Below, piece after piece: positions 43,861 to 54,934 of a stretch of DNA of 64,000 nt. Origin of the DNA: Nemertoderma westbladi (taxonomy: Eukaryota; Xenacoelomorpha; Nemertodermatida; Nemertodermatidae); contig JAUCBJ010005174.1 in the NCBI GenBank assembly GCA_032718475.1, forward strand, positions 23,959 to 87,958. The letters are read 5' to 3'. Position numbers and translations under genes: made by a program. The first letter of the stretch is position 1. The number at the start of each line of letters is the position of its first letter. The notes under the pieces were generated by a model. That model was not told where the DNA came from. It did not search any database and worked only from the letters and a program-made list of their open reading frames with translations.

Positions 43861-44955
43861 TTATGCCTCTAATGACGCATCGGAGAACATGTGCAGATCC
43901 AGGTTCGTCATGTCCCCATCCGGGAAATACACTCGTAGCATGCTGTATGTTCCCATCTGCTCCAAACCTTCTGTCCACTTACACCATTGTTTCTTAATCT
44001 CTTCTGGTACCTCTACGTCCCACTCATCCTTCAGTTTGTATACTCTCTTGAGTATCTGTTTCCCCGTGACTAGTAGTGGGGATGCTAGGCCTAGGGGATT
44101 GTATATTCTTGCTATGTATGACACATAGCCTCTCTTTGTGTGGATGTCTGCGCCCTCCTGGCTCAGCTGGTACTTCAGTTCATCTGTCTCTCTGTTCCAC
44201 ACGATTCCCAGTGCCTTCTGTTGAGACTCTGTCCTCTTGTTTGCCATGTCCTGCCCTTTGGCTGTTGTGGGATTATCCATGGTCGATTCTGGTCTCTCGT
44301 CCTCTATCGCCTTGATAAATTCCTCCAAACTGGATTGGAATTTGGTTAGGTTAAAGCCGGATCCTTTTAGGATGTCGCGAACCTCGCGCCCTGTGTCCAG
44401 TATCTCCTTAACCGTATTTCCAGACTCCATTCCGTCGTCTACGTAGAAGCCGCGTCGAATCATATCGATGGCCCTAGTGCTGTATCTATCCTCCTTTCCT
44501 TTCACTGTGTCTCTTACTGCCATAGTCGTTGTGAATGAAGACGACTTGGCTCCCATGTTCTGTACTATCATCTTATACGTCGGTATGGTCGACGGTTCTT
44601 CGTCGCCGTTGTACCATAAGAAGCGTTGGCTATCGCTATCTTCTTCCGTTACACGGACTTGGTTGAACATGCCCTCTATATCGCAGGTGAAGGCGTGTTT
44701 CCCATTACTGAATCTAAGTAGGACTTCAATCCCCGAGTTGTAGATATTGGGACCCTCCAGCAGATAGTCGTTTAGGCATTTTCCATTGGTCTTGGCCGAT
44801 GCGTCAACTACCATCCGCAGTTTACCTTTCTTTGGATCTAAAGCCACGTGGAGTGGTAGGTAATATGTCCTGTCCGTGTTTGGTTCGTCAACCAGTAACT
44901 CCACGGCCCCATCCTTTCTCGACGTACTTCTTAATCGTTCTGTGGATGTACTCAT
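43861..44955 (-). pseudogene. BEL reverse transcriptase, inverted copy
   Basis: A 364-codon open stretch matching 36253-37347, with YVDD and the same premature TAA before RNase H. Differences include Arg for Cys just before the YVDD region and Ser for Ile in the YQL.QEG segment. Confidence 0.88.
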
Positions 44956-45979
44956 TTTTCTCGGGGCTCCGTTTTAGTGTCTGCTTCAACTTACGAAGCC
45001 TCGTGAGTACCATTCCTCTATTATCGGGCAGTGGTAGCTTCGGTAACTTCCATACCATTCCTATGGTATACCGCCCTTCGTCGCATTCCATAGACTCCTC
45101 TACGCTTTGTTGAGCCTGTTTGTCTTCCACCGAGGTCCTGACCCCGGTCTCCTTTAATCCTTCAAAATCCTGTCTGAGCAGTCTTTTAAGCTGCTCCTCT
45201 GCTCTCTTATCACCCATTTCCTGCATAGTTCCCGCGAACATGCATCCTGATGTCTCCGACATCCTAAATGGTATCTTGATCTTGATTGGGCCACTCAGCG
45301 TCCACCCGAATGGTGTCAGTATCGCCACCGGGTCACACTGCCTGTCTTCGCCGAAGACCGTTTGCATTCTTTCGTGGGCCGTCAGGCAGTCCATTCCTAC
45401 TATGATGGATACCTTCCTAACGTCCACCTCTAGGATTGAGAGGTCGATATCATCCAGAAATTTATATTGTTCGACCTCGATGTTGGTTGGCCGCCTGGCA
45501 TTGATATTTATTGACTCTATCACTTGGATGGGGTCGATGCTCGCCCCATAGTCGCATCCTGGTGCTATTGCTGCAATCGCGCACCTTCCAGTCCTCATCT
45601 CCAGGACCTCATCTTTGCTGGAGATGGTTGTTACCGCCATTCTACTTGGCCTCGTTCTCAATCCTATCTCTTCGGCCACCCAATCCTCGATTAATGTGAA
45701 GGCAGCTCCACTATCAACCAGCATCAGTGTGGTTACTGATCGATTGCCTTCTCCAATCACTCGCACCGGTACTACCCCAAGTAGCACCGTTCCTCTCTTC
45801 TTCGCCCCTACTGTGCTCGTTGCCATCGTTTGGCCTTTCCTTTGACCGAATTTGATTGGCGTTTCCTTGCATTGCCTAGCTCTATGTCCACTCATCACGC
45901 ATCGCGAGCAGATTTCATTTCTTGCTGCATACTCTACCTGATCTTCTCTGGGTAGCGCTTGCCAGTACCTGCAGTTCAT
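44888..45979 (-). pseudogene. BEL zinc knuckle and protease, inverted copy
   Basis: Counterpart of 35229-36320 with the CCHC knuckle and LMLVDSGAAF protease motif. It overlaps the RT frame by the same amount, showing the shared frameshift. Truncation of the arm at 46276 removes most of gag. Confidence 0.87.
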
Positions 45980-46309
45980 GGTTTGATGAAGCGCATTTGT
46001 ATGTAGCTGGCATTTGGTCTTTGGGTTGTAGCCCTCCTTATACAGTGCATTGCGTATCGCAGCTGCGTTTGTACCAAAGTCCCTACTATTCTTATTGTTT
46101 GGGTTCGGACGTACTGGGGTTATATTTATTTGTGTTGTTATTTTTCCCCTGTCCGTTCCATGGTGTGGTCTTACCCTCAGCTACCTGTGGACTTGCAGTC
46201 CCTTGCGTCGCTGCATATGGCAGTGATTGCCTGAGCTTTGGTAATGCGTTTGACGTGTTGTGCTCTGGTTTTGGTCTAATCTAGTCTAATCGTAGACTGT
46301 ATACAGTAT

Positions 46310-47066
46310 TCAGGCGAAAGGAATGCCCATTGCGAAGCAGAGATATGGATCTGTTCAAGTGTCAAGACTGGTAAGACCAATGAGACAACTCCAATGATGT
46401 ATAGTGCTGGTAGGATAGTTGACACAGCGAACACGACATAGCATTCTTGTACAGTTTATTGCCATACAGAGATTTGGTAACCTCAGCAGTTAGAGTCCAG
46501 CAAGGACACGTAGAACCAATAACCCACATAGGGGTACTGGTTCTACTGCTGCTATAAATAAGTTAACGATATATTCTATGTGACTTCCAAATCCTTTTCA
46601 ATTCAATTCAAAATTCAATGCTGCACATGCCTTCCACTTACGTTACCGAATGTCTTAACCTGTCTTCCGGGTCCATGTTCCCATGTAGCAGAAGTCATCC
46701 ACATGTTCAAGCACACTATCTTAGAGCTTATGCTCATAAGATCAAACAATTTCTCTTGGTTTTCCTTGTAGCTAACAAATAGACCAACACTAGAAATAGC
46801 CTGTTCTAAACAAACTAGGGAGCTATTGTCCTCTTCTGGAGCAGTACATACGTGCCCGACATGCGTAGAACATACTGTAGTCAACCACAATTATGAATAA
46901 GAATATAATAATAATAATAATATATATGTATTTATATAGCGCCAAGTTTACATCATTTACGTACTCTAAGGCGCTGATGATGATGATGAGAATGGTGCAA
47001 GTGAGTCAACCTGGAGGACTCCACATAGGAAATCGAATGGATTTGTGTCACCATCAGGCATCAGAA
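46310..47066 (-). mobile_element. Degraded LINE family 1 copy
   Basis: Minus-strand remnants follow the intact LINE colinearly (LTLEQ region near 46350, YLGSW-equivalent near 46680, the GVLQGDTLAPF-equivalent near 47010), with many indels. The same insertion is seen at 4640-4945 in the first host copy, where the middle has been deleted. An AT/GATGAT-rich insert at 46905-46990, including TTTATATAGCGCC, interrupts it. Confidence 0.75.
46905..46990. repeat. Microsatellite-flanked short repeat insert
   Basis: (AAT)n, then TATTTATATAGCGCCAAG..CTAAGGCGCTG, then (GAT)n, inserted within the LINE remnant. The AGCGCC..GGCGCT words form a small inverted repeat. This resembles microsatellite-associated short repeats, but no family name is claimed. 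Confidence 0.5.
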
Positions 47067-47491
47067 GTAGACAGAAAGTGGGTGGAGGCACTGCTGAATA
47101 AATTAACACAGTTTTGTGTGGGACAAATGGGCATTGTTGGCTGTCTGTCGGTTCAATGTTTGAACGTCATACATCACAAACGGCACTTAAATGTAAATTT
47201 TTGGTTATTTGTAGAAGCAATTAGTTTATTTTCAATATCAAAGCAGGAACTAGTGTTTAGATGAGTTTTCAGAGTAGATTCACTGTAATTACCTATTTGG
47301 CAGTACTAAAAATGACTTCGTGTGCACAAAATCCATACAAGGTGTATTTTACTTTACACATTTTCAAACCCCATAATCAGATATTACTACTACTGTAAGT
47401 CATTGTAAAAGTTAATCAGATAAAAGTCTCATTTTGTAGTTGTTTGCAGTTTCATTGTGACATAAATTTATTTTTTGAACCATATCACATA

Positions 47492-49720
47492 ATGACATCG
47501 CAATTTAAAAGAAGCAATTTTGAAGTGACGAAATGTGACGATAGTCTAGAGATTGAGAAAGTAGACATCACAATGTCCAAGGTAGAGAGAGCAGAAATTA
47601 CTTTACCAAAATCATCTAGTCCTATTGTACGACGCTATTTCACTACAAGGAACGTTTTATTTGGGATAATTTTACTACTGGGACTGATTGTAGCAGCTTT
47701 AATTATCGTTCTCGCCATTGGAGGCTCAAGTAGTGAGGCATTATGTCTGACCCCCGAGTGCATTTACATGGCATCCTCCATCTGGGCTAATATGAACACC
47801 TCGGTCGATCCCTGCCAGGATTTCTACAACTATGCATGTGGGGGCTGGATCAATAAGAACCCTATTCCACCCGATATGGACTTATTGGATTCAATGGATA
47901 ATAAACGCCTTGAAAACAAGATATTGCTAAAGTCTATGTTGGATGAAATAACGGCCAGAGGGAATTATACCAGCGAGGATGATGCAATAGGTAAAGCTCA
48001 TAGATATTATCTCTCCTGTATGAATGAAAGTGCAAAAGTCAAATTGGGTGGAAAACCCTTGAGAGAGATAATCCAAAACAACTTTAAGAACTTGGAATCG
48101 CCCGGGTCTGAGTCTAATGGAAGTACATCGGAGGAAGAGTTAACTGAGCTGCTAAAAACGATGTTCACTAACTTATCAATGCTGGAGATGGAACCAGATG
48201 GGCCGCCTCTAGTAGAAGTGAGTTCATTTCCAGACATTAAGCACACTGATGTTCAAGCAATCATCATTTCCAAAGGATCTTTGCTTGTGGATCAACCACA
48301 GTTATATATAAATAAAACCATAGAAAACGACACAACATTGACTAACCTATTGAATTATATGAACTATTTGTCTGTGAGTATCGGGCTCAATACGACAATC
48401 TTTAATACAACAATGCGAAAAGCTCTGGAGTTCGAGATGGAATTAGCTGAGTTAAGCCATGCCCATCCTTTCACCAGAACCACCACCGAGCTTGAAAGAA
48501 ACTATCGCAAAATGACAATCGAAGATCTTCAGGAAGAAGCTCCCGTTGTTAACTGGCTGGATTTATTGCAACATATATTTAATCTTGTTGGATATACGAT
48601 AACACCAAAGGAAGAAGTTATTGTGTATTCCTTGGAATATTTGAATGGTTTAATTGAAATAATGAATCACACTGATTCAGTTGTAGTCGAACACTACATG
48701 TTGTTCAGATTTATGGATGCCCAGGTTAAATATCTTTCTGATAATTTTATTAACTTTAGGAAAAGTTATTTTAGAGGTGATCAGGGACCAAAATGGGAAA
48801 GTTGTCTCCAACATACAGAGAATAGTTTCACATATGCCATTGGAGCGTTGTTTATAGAGAGACGATTTGATAAGGCTAGCAAGGAAGACGCTTCAAAGAT
48901 GATTGATGGAATCCGAGATGCTTTCATAGAGAATCTACCACAGTTGACCTGGCTTTATGCCGATTCATTGAACAAAGCCGAGCGGAAAGCCAATATGATG
49001 GGGAAGTTAATTGGTTACCCAGATATTATTCTCGATAGATCCTCCCTAAATGAGAAATATAAGTCTTTGGAGATGAAAGAAGATGAATTTTTTAATAACA
49101 GTTTGAAATTAATGAAATTTGCATTGGAAAATAACTTGATTAAGCTGCGGATGCCTTCTAAGGATAGAGATCCCTGGGATATCGGAATACCTGGCCTTGG
49201 CCCAGCCTCCGTTAATGCGTTATACAATCCTTTATTCAACGAAATGGTGTACCCCGCCGCCATCCTCCAGACCCCGTTCTACGATAAATCGTTCCACAAG
49301 GCGCTCAACTTCGGTGGCATTGGGTCGATCATGGGACATGAGTTGACTCACGGTTTCGACTCCAATGGACGAAAATTCGATACCAAAGGGAACCTACGAC
49401 GATGGTGGAGCAATGATTCGATCTCAAAGTTCGAGAAACAGGCAGATTGTATGAGGGAGCAGTACAGTGCCTATACAGTGCATGGAGAAAATGTTAACGG
49501 CAACTTAACGCTGGGCGAGAACATCGCGGATAATGGTGGTTTAAAGAGTTCCTTCCTCGCCTACCGTACCTGGGTGGAACAGAACGGTGAAGAGAAACAG
49601 CTGCCCGCCCTGCAGCTTAATAATGAGCAGTTGTTATTCCTCAGCTTCGCACAGAACTTGTGCTACTCGGCTACCAAGGAGATGGCTATTAAGTTGCTAA
49701 AGGAAGACCCTCACATGTAG
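47492..49720 (+). pseudogene. M13 zinc metallopeptidase, copy B, C-terminally truncated
   Basis: 742 open codons from the ATG shared with copy A, highly similar throughout. It keeps the membrane anchor, SVDPCQDFYNYACGGW, HELTHGF (His616, Glu617, His620) and ENIADNGG (Glu676, Asp680). Unlike copy A it retains family-typical VNALY and HGFD, and it has 11 extra residues (SHAHPFTRTTT) before ELERNYRKM. The frame ends DPH-Met-stop: a deletion joins codon His741 to downstream flank, so the residues around the substrate-carboxylate Arg and the terminal CxxW are missing. The stop comes from the flanking sequence. In known M13 enzymes the terminal segment is needed for folding and a disulphide, so this is probably inactive. 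A transcript could still be made because its 5' flank is uninterrupted. Confidence 0.88.
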
Positions 49721-50211
49721 GCCTAGTTAAGGTATTTCTACTGTACTGCCGAGCTAAGGCTAAATACCCTATCTCGAAAAATGTCATTTTGAGAAAATAG
49801 CGATTTAGTTTGATCGATTGTCCACGCTAGGAACAATGTTAATATAACTCCGTAATGGTCCCCTATGTAGTAAAAAATGCGCACAATTTTTATGGCATGT
49901 GCCGATAAGTACTTTGGACACTAGATGGCGCAGCAAATCGAGATAGGGGTTTAGGTAATTATTCAGTTAGGGATTTACCCTATCTCGTATATAGGGTACT
50001 TTTTTTAATATAGGGTATTCTGACATTTTCTGTAGTTGTAATTATTTTTACATAAAAAATATTTTAATATGTTAATTTTGTATATTTAGTCTATTTGTAT
50101 ATTACAAAACATACAAAAACAAGTACAAGGTACCCAATTTATAACATTCACAAATTAAATAGTCAAATATTCAATAAAATCCAATTCAAATTCATATAGT
50201 TTAAAATCAAT

Positions 50212-51705
50212 TTATGTATCTTCATTTGGACGCAGGACTATCTCGTTCCAGAACTTAAGTCGATTTGCAGGAATTACTGGAGCTAGGCGACGAATTAATT
50301 CGTCCAATCGGTCGCTGGGAACACCTTTACGTTCCTTTTGATATTCAGGAACGCAATAGATGACATTTCTCTTCATGAGATCAACTTCCAACCCATCTGG
50401 ATCGCCATAATTTACTTTATACTTTATCATCTTGTATCCCTTATCAAACCTTAAGGCTACGACAGACTTCAGTAATGGAAAGGTCGCAGCTTTCTTTACA
50501 CAAGTTCCGAAATCTTGAAAGTCATATACTTTCTTAGCTGTCTTTATTTCCTTATTAACTAGCCGGTGTAAGTTGTCTGCTGACATAGAGGAATGGTGTG
50601 GTTCAAAGTACCACACCTCGATAGCTTTTTGTCCGATAAACTGAACAAGTTTTATAAGACACGAGTAGAGTGTGTAGTTTTTGTTCTGAGCGCCGCAATT
50701 ATCAACCCATATCTTCACAAGCTTTTTATCCCTGACTGATTCTAGAAAATAGAAAAATGTGGATGCAATGTCTTCATCGTTTCTACCATGCTCCCCATCA
50801 TGCCAAATAGCAGAGAATATATCATTATTGTTCGTGATATGCTACGACTCTTCTCAAGAATTGCACGTCCTTAAACATTTCAAAAACGGGCAACATGATA
50901 ACTTTCTGCAAATCCGCAGAAACTATGGTGGTTGAACTATTTCCCCTAATCGCGGCATCCCTTTGATAGGTTTCTCTGGAGGCCTTCGCACGGTCGATGT
51001 GTGTTTCATGCTAGACACATATCACATACGTTTAAGTTGGAAGCGGCACAGGTATGCAGCTTATGCATTTCACATTTTATACACTCCTCATGTCCTAACT
51101 TGGCGAACGATATATTCATTCCATGGAAGACTTTGCGATATTTCTGATATAATACATCACACTCTGGGTTTTGTCCCTGTCCTTCCTCCCAGTATCATCC
51201 GACAAACCGACCATGTCCCTGTCCTTCCTCCAAGTATCATCCAACACACAGACCGTGTCCTTGTCCTTCCTCCCAGTATCATCCGACACAACGACAATGT
51301 CCCTGTCCTTCCTCCAGTATCATCCAACACGCCGACCAAGTCCATGTCCTTCATCCTAGTATCATCCGACACACCGACCATGTCCCTGTCCTTCCTCCCA
51401 GAATCATCCAACACACTGACCGTTTCCCTGTCCTTCCCCCCAGAATCATCCGACACACCGACTGTGTCCGTGTTCTTCCCCCCAGAATTATCCGACACAC
51501 TGACCGTGTCCCTGTCCTTCCCCCCAGAATGTTCCGACACACCGACACTGACCATGTCCCTCCTCTTCTGTCGCTTTGGATAAACTTTGTATGAAGGCAT
51601 TATTATTGGTGCATTTCTCTTTCTCGTCATTGAGTTCTTACAACATTCCGCTTCCGATAATTCAAACCCAAAGAATGGCAATGGTTCATCATCTTCTAGA
51701 TCCAT
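50212..51705 (-). pseudogene. Sola-like transposase, decayed
   Basis: The minus-strand coding begins at ATG 51705 (MDLEDDEPLPFFGFELSEAE), passes through a 42-bp minisatellite, then shows HGMNISFAKLGHEECIKCEMHK (a Cys/His-rich segment), KASRETYQRD, SADLQKVIMLP and IWHDGEHGR. The last open part, from about 50760 to 50212, has the hallmark IWVDNCGAQNKN and FEPHHSSMSADNLHR. These are motifs of proteins of the DUF7869/Sola type found in many animal transposons. Frameshifts and stops near 51150, 51000 and 50850 break the frame, so no full protein can form. Assignment within Sola is tentative. Confidence 0.75.
51168..51550 (-). repeat. 42-bp coding minisatellite
   Basis: About nine tandem copies of a 14-codon unit read on the minus strand as variants of VGVSDDSGGKDRDT. 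The unit is a multiple of three, so copy number can change without breaking the frame. One unit has lost bases, which switches the frame at about 51320. Confidence 0.85.
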
Positions 51706-52644
51706 AATATATTATAGGCCTAATGCCTAAAGCAATAATTGAAATGAAAGCTGTTCCGTGCCTAATCTAGAGAAATACCCTATCTACAGCTGGAAACAGG
51801 TATATCTATACTAAGATGTAAATACCCTATCTCAAAAATATTGATATAGGGTATTGTAGAATGCCCAAATATTTTAGGCAATATACCCTATCTGTTCCAG
51901 CTGGCGATAGGGTGTTTTGCCTTAACATAGAGGTCAAATAGGTGTTTTGTAGGGTATTTTGCCACCTGAAAACTCTATTTTGCGCTCAGAAACAGCCCTA
52001 TTGTTCTATGCTGTTAGATAGAGCGTAAAATTTTATGTGGATTTCTAAAATAAAAAAAAATTGAGATTTTTTGAGATAGGGTATTCAGCCTTAACACGGC
52101 AGTGTATGTATATTATGAGATTACATACAGTACATTGGCCTAACATGTGCGGTTTAAAAAATACGACGAGGTGAGGCTAGAGTAACTAAGATAATGGATA
52201 ACGAAAATAACGGAAAAGGCGAAATTATTTTAACGAATATATCGAAATTATAAAAGTTAATTAAAATGTCGCTTTCCAGTCAGATCGGCATTCGAAGACA
52301 CACTTTATATTTATTAATTAATAAAACCCGATAATGTCGCCCCATTTTCGACCATAAAAGTAATTTGATATCAAATACTGATTGGTCGTTAGGGGAAATC
52401 CAATGATGGGAAAACACCACAAGAATGCACTCAAATTAGTAAATTAATATTTAAATTGAAATACACAAAAGGGATGTTTATATTTAAAAAATAGAAGATT
52501 AGAAACTACAATATCTATCAATCATCAATCTATCAATCAACTATCAATTACAGTACGGGAAGTCCACAGAACTCTGTAGACATTTTTGATCGCCTTAATT
52601 GCTCTGTTATTTATTAGACCTACTTGCCTACTACTGACACTTAC

Positions 52645-52797
52645 TTGCAGCTGTTCAACCCTGATCTGCAACCTCTCTTTTTCTTTTAATGTTTGTTGGA
52701 GATACAACATGGTTTCTAAATGTCTACCTGTAAGTCTCTCGTTCTCCATTATTTGTTGAATATTGTCTGGTCTGAGAGATCTCCTTGTCTTCTCCAT
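52645..52797 (-). pseudogene. Coiled-coil exon 1, second copy
   Basis: Same ATG (52797-52795), 51-codon frame and GTAAGT donor as 16519-16367. Its downstream partners are gone: exon 2 is deleted at the 49718 junction and exon 3 is inverted at 40953. It is therefore an orphan 5' exon, though its promoter may still fire. Confidence 0.82.
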
Positions 52798-53747
52798 AGC
52801 TTTACATCGCAAAATGGAATGTGGATGGGTGGGTGGATGCAATAAAAATGCAATCCTCTCCAGGGGAAATTCGACGCAAAAAACATCTGATTACACTCAA
52901 AAATAAAACTGTAACCTGTTCTATTGTGTTTAGTTTATTGTTTTGGTTAAAAGAACGTATCATTGTAACCCGCTCCGTTCCCTAAATTGAAAATTTAACA
53001 GTGAGGCGGGATTTTAATTCGCCAAGGCAGGTTTTGCGTCCAGTTCCCCCCCCCCCCCCCATGCCTCTATTGAATTCAAACGAAATCCATTAGGCCTAGT
53101 AACTGTACACAATATTATTTGACACAATTATTATCTGACTACGTTTGATAAAAACTATTGAATATTCTTACTAAGGTATAATTGACTCGTGTGAGATTAT
53201 AGGATTATGTGCGTAAAACTCAAAACCGTATGTGATTTATTTGCAGTATAGTTTGTTGAGTACAGTTTGATCACTGTGTGATATTTGCATAGGGCCTACT
53301 GTATACCTTTCCACTGTTTATATAGGTCTAGTAAGTAATAAATGCGTATTCTGCACATATCATTGCCAAGACATTAATCATGGGTATTGAAATGCGAGAA
53401 GGACTGGTTGTGTTTGGGCATAATACCGTATAGTGATGGTAATTAACGCTTTTGTTTGGCCTCAGTTTACATTGCCTTGTCGAGCGCAATCTGATGATGT
53501 TGTTATGTCCTCAATGCATGCCTCTGTAATATGGCCTTCGGGTGTGTTCACATTATTCAAAGGAGTATCTTTAAAACTACAGTACGGTAAAATATACTGA
53601 TTTTTAACCACAAAAATAGCAAACACGAACCGAAAGGCAACGGTTTAAGGAATAACTACAGACCCTCGATCTGGTACAATGACAGAGAAACAGCAGGAAA
53701 TCTTGTTCAGAATTCTTCACATAGAAATAAGTCCAGAAGAATGCTAT

Positions 53748-53870
53748 ACGTAAAAAAAAAAAGCAAACAGTCGGCCGAGGCCGGAGGCGACCCGAAGGCT
53801 CCTCTTTCGATAGCTGCTACCCGAGGGTAGGGGTGGGCGCTACTCCTATCCCAAGATTTATGTGTATTAT
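53748..53870 (-). repeat. SINE body fragment, second copy
   Basis: Duplicate of the 17492-17615 SINE fragment, carried with the host block. It runs from the A-tract to the ATCTTGGGATAGGAGTAG-equivalent. Confidence 0.75.
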
Positions 53871-54358
53871 TTATGCTATACGTAACTATATCAGTATATC
53901 TTCTTCATTATGTCTAAAGAACTCATTATTTTTTTTTAATTAATTCAATTGATTTATTGTTGTCCTCCATCACAATATAAATTGCACGAACGAAGGAAAT
54001 GATTGCCTCGATTTTTTAGACTTCAATTGAAGTGGGAGTGAGTTCCAAAGGCTGTGGCCTCGTATACGCAGAGACCGTTGAGATGATGTAAGAGTGGGAC
54101 AGAAAAATTGGCTTGTGAAACTGAGCGTGTGAAATAATTATGAGATTATTATTGCGGGTTCCTCCCTCTGATTCGCCTACCGATCAGGTTGATTGTGGGG
54201 AACGCCATGCATCTAATATTGAGGTTAAACAGGTGTTCGCTATCGGAAGTCATCATATAGAAACTAACCCTCTGAGTTAGCCTCGCCGATTAATTATCCT
54301 CGTTTATCCGTCTACTGCACAGCCTGTCTCTGCGTGAGTTCACCGTTATATCTCGAAG

Positions 54359-54930
54359 CTTGTACTGTGCCCTACAACCGGTGCAAATTCAAGTTACTGT
54401 AACGGTAGACTACAATAGCGCCGTGACAGTGGATTTATTATTACAGTGGACCTTGGGGTTGTTTAGATATAGGCCTACAACATTAGCTTCTACTTTACTA
54501 TATTACAGTACAACAATCAACAACACTGCTGTACTGCAGCGGCCAAATGTATTGCCACATTAAGAATAATTTATTCTCATTACAATGACACAGTTACTGA
54601 ATCGTGTACTGGTGCACTCGTGCGGTAGTATTCCTTTAAATATTCAAGGGCATACTACAGTACGCAAATCTCCAATTGGGGTGTCGTTTTAGCCTTCCCA
54701 TAGGGTTACTGTTAAATTAATATTGAAAAATTAGTGACTAGAAGTAACATTTTTACTGTAAACTGTGTTCCTAAATATAGTTTATTGTTTTGGTTAGAAA
54801 AGGCTGTCATTATTACCGGTTTTTCCTATAAAAGGTACCTTAAATGGTGAATATCGAAATTAAATATTCACGAAATTAAGTTAATATGTTAAAATAGGCT
54901 GAAACAAAACCCCAATTGGTAATATGCCTA
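54359..54930. other. No recognised feature
   Basis: Between the end of the duplicated host block and a LINE. Short open frames exist but none shows a conserved motif or splice support. Confidence 0.4.
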
Positions 54931-54934
54931 CGCA

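Larger units (their letters stand above)
41284..46276 (-). mobile_element. Inverted near-identical copy of BEL element 2 pol
   Basis: Minus-strand match to 34932-39765 with only scattered substitutions. It stops within the gag end at about 46276 (the right-arm counterpart of 34932). It shares the same frame breaks and the TAA before RNase H as the left arm, so the arms come from one already defective element and not from two independent insertions. Confidence 0.9.
49746..52102 (-). mobile_element. Sola-like DNA transposon
   Basis: Exactly bounded by comparison with 15850: it is flanked by TGTA duplications (49742-49745 and 52103-52106) and has imperfect terminal inverted repeats of about 36 bp starting CTGCCGAGCTAAGGCT and CTGCCGTGTTAAGGCT. 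The word ATACCCTATCT (or its complement) recurs many times in the first 300 and last 330 bases, a likely subterminal transposase-binding array. A 4-bp target duplication and the encoded protein fit the Sola group. It lies just past truncated peptidase copy B. Confidence 0.85.
52103..54358. repeat. Duplicated host block (matches 15850-18090)
   Basis: High-identity alignment in the same orientation across coiled-coil exon 1, its GC-rich upstream boxes, the poly-C run and the SINE fragment, with small indels such as shorter C-runs. The match ends near the palindrome at 18090 in copy A. Confidence 0.88.

Noticed and set aside
34932-46276. Palindrome as a plain assembly duplication
   Set aside because: Not accepted as the default because the arms differ at several residues, the 3' arrays have different unit counts, and the junctions to host DNA are at different points. 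It remains the first thing to test.
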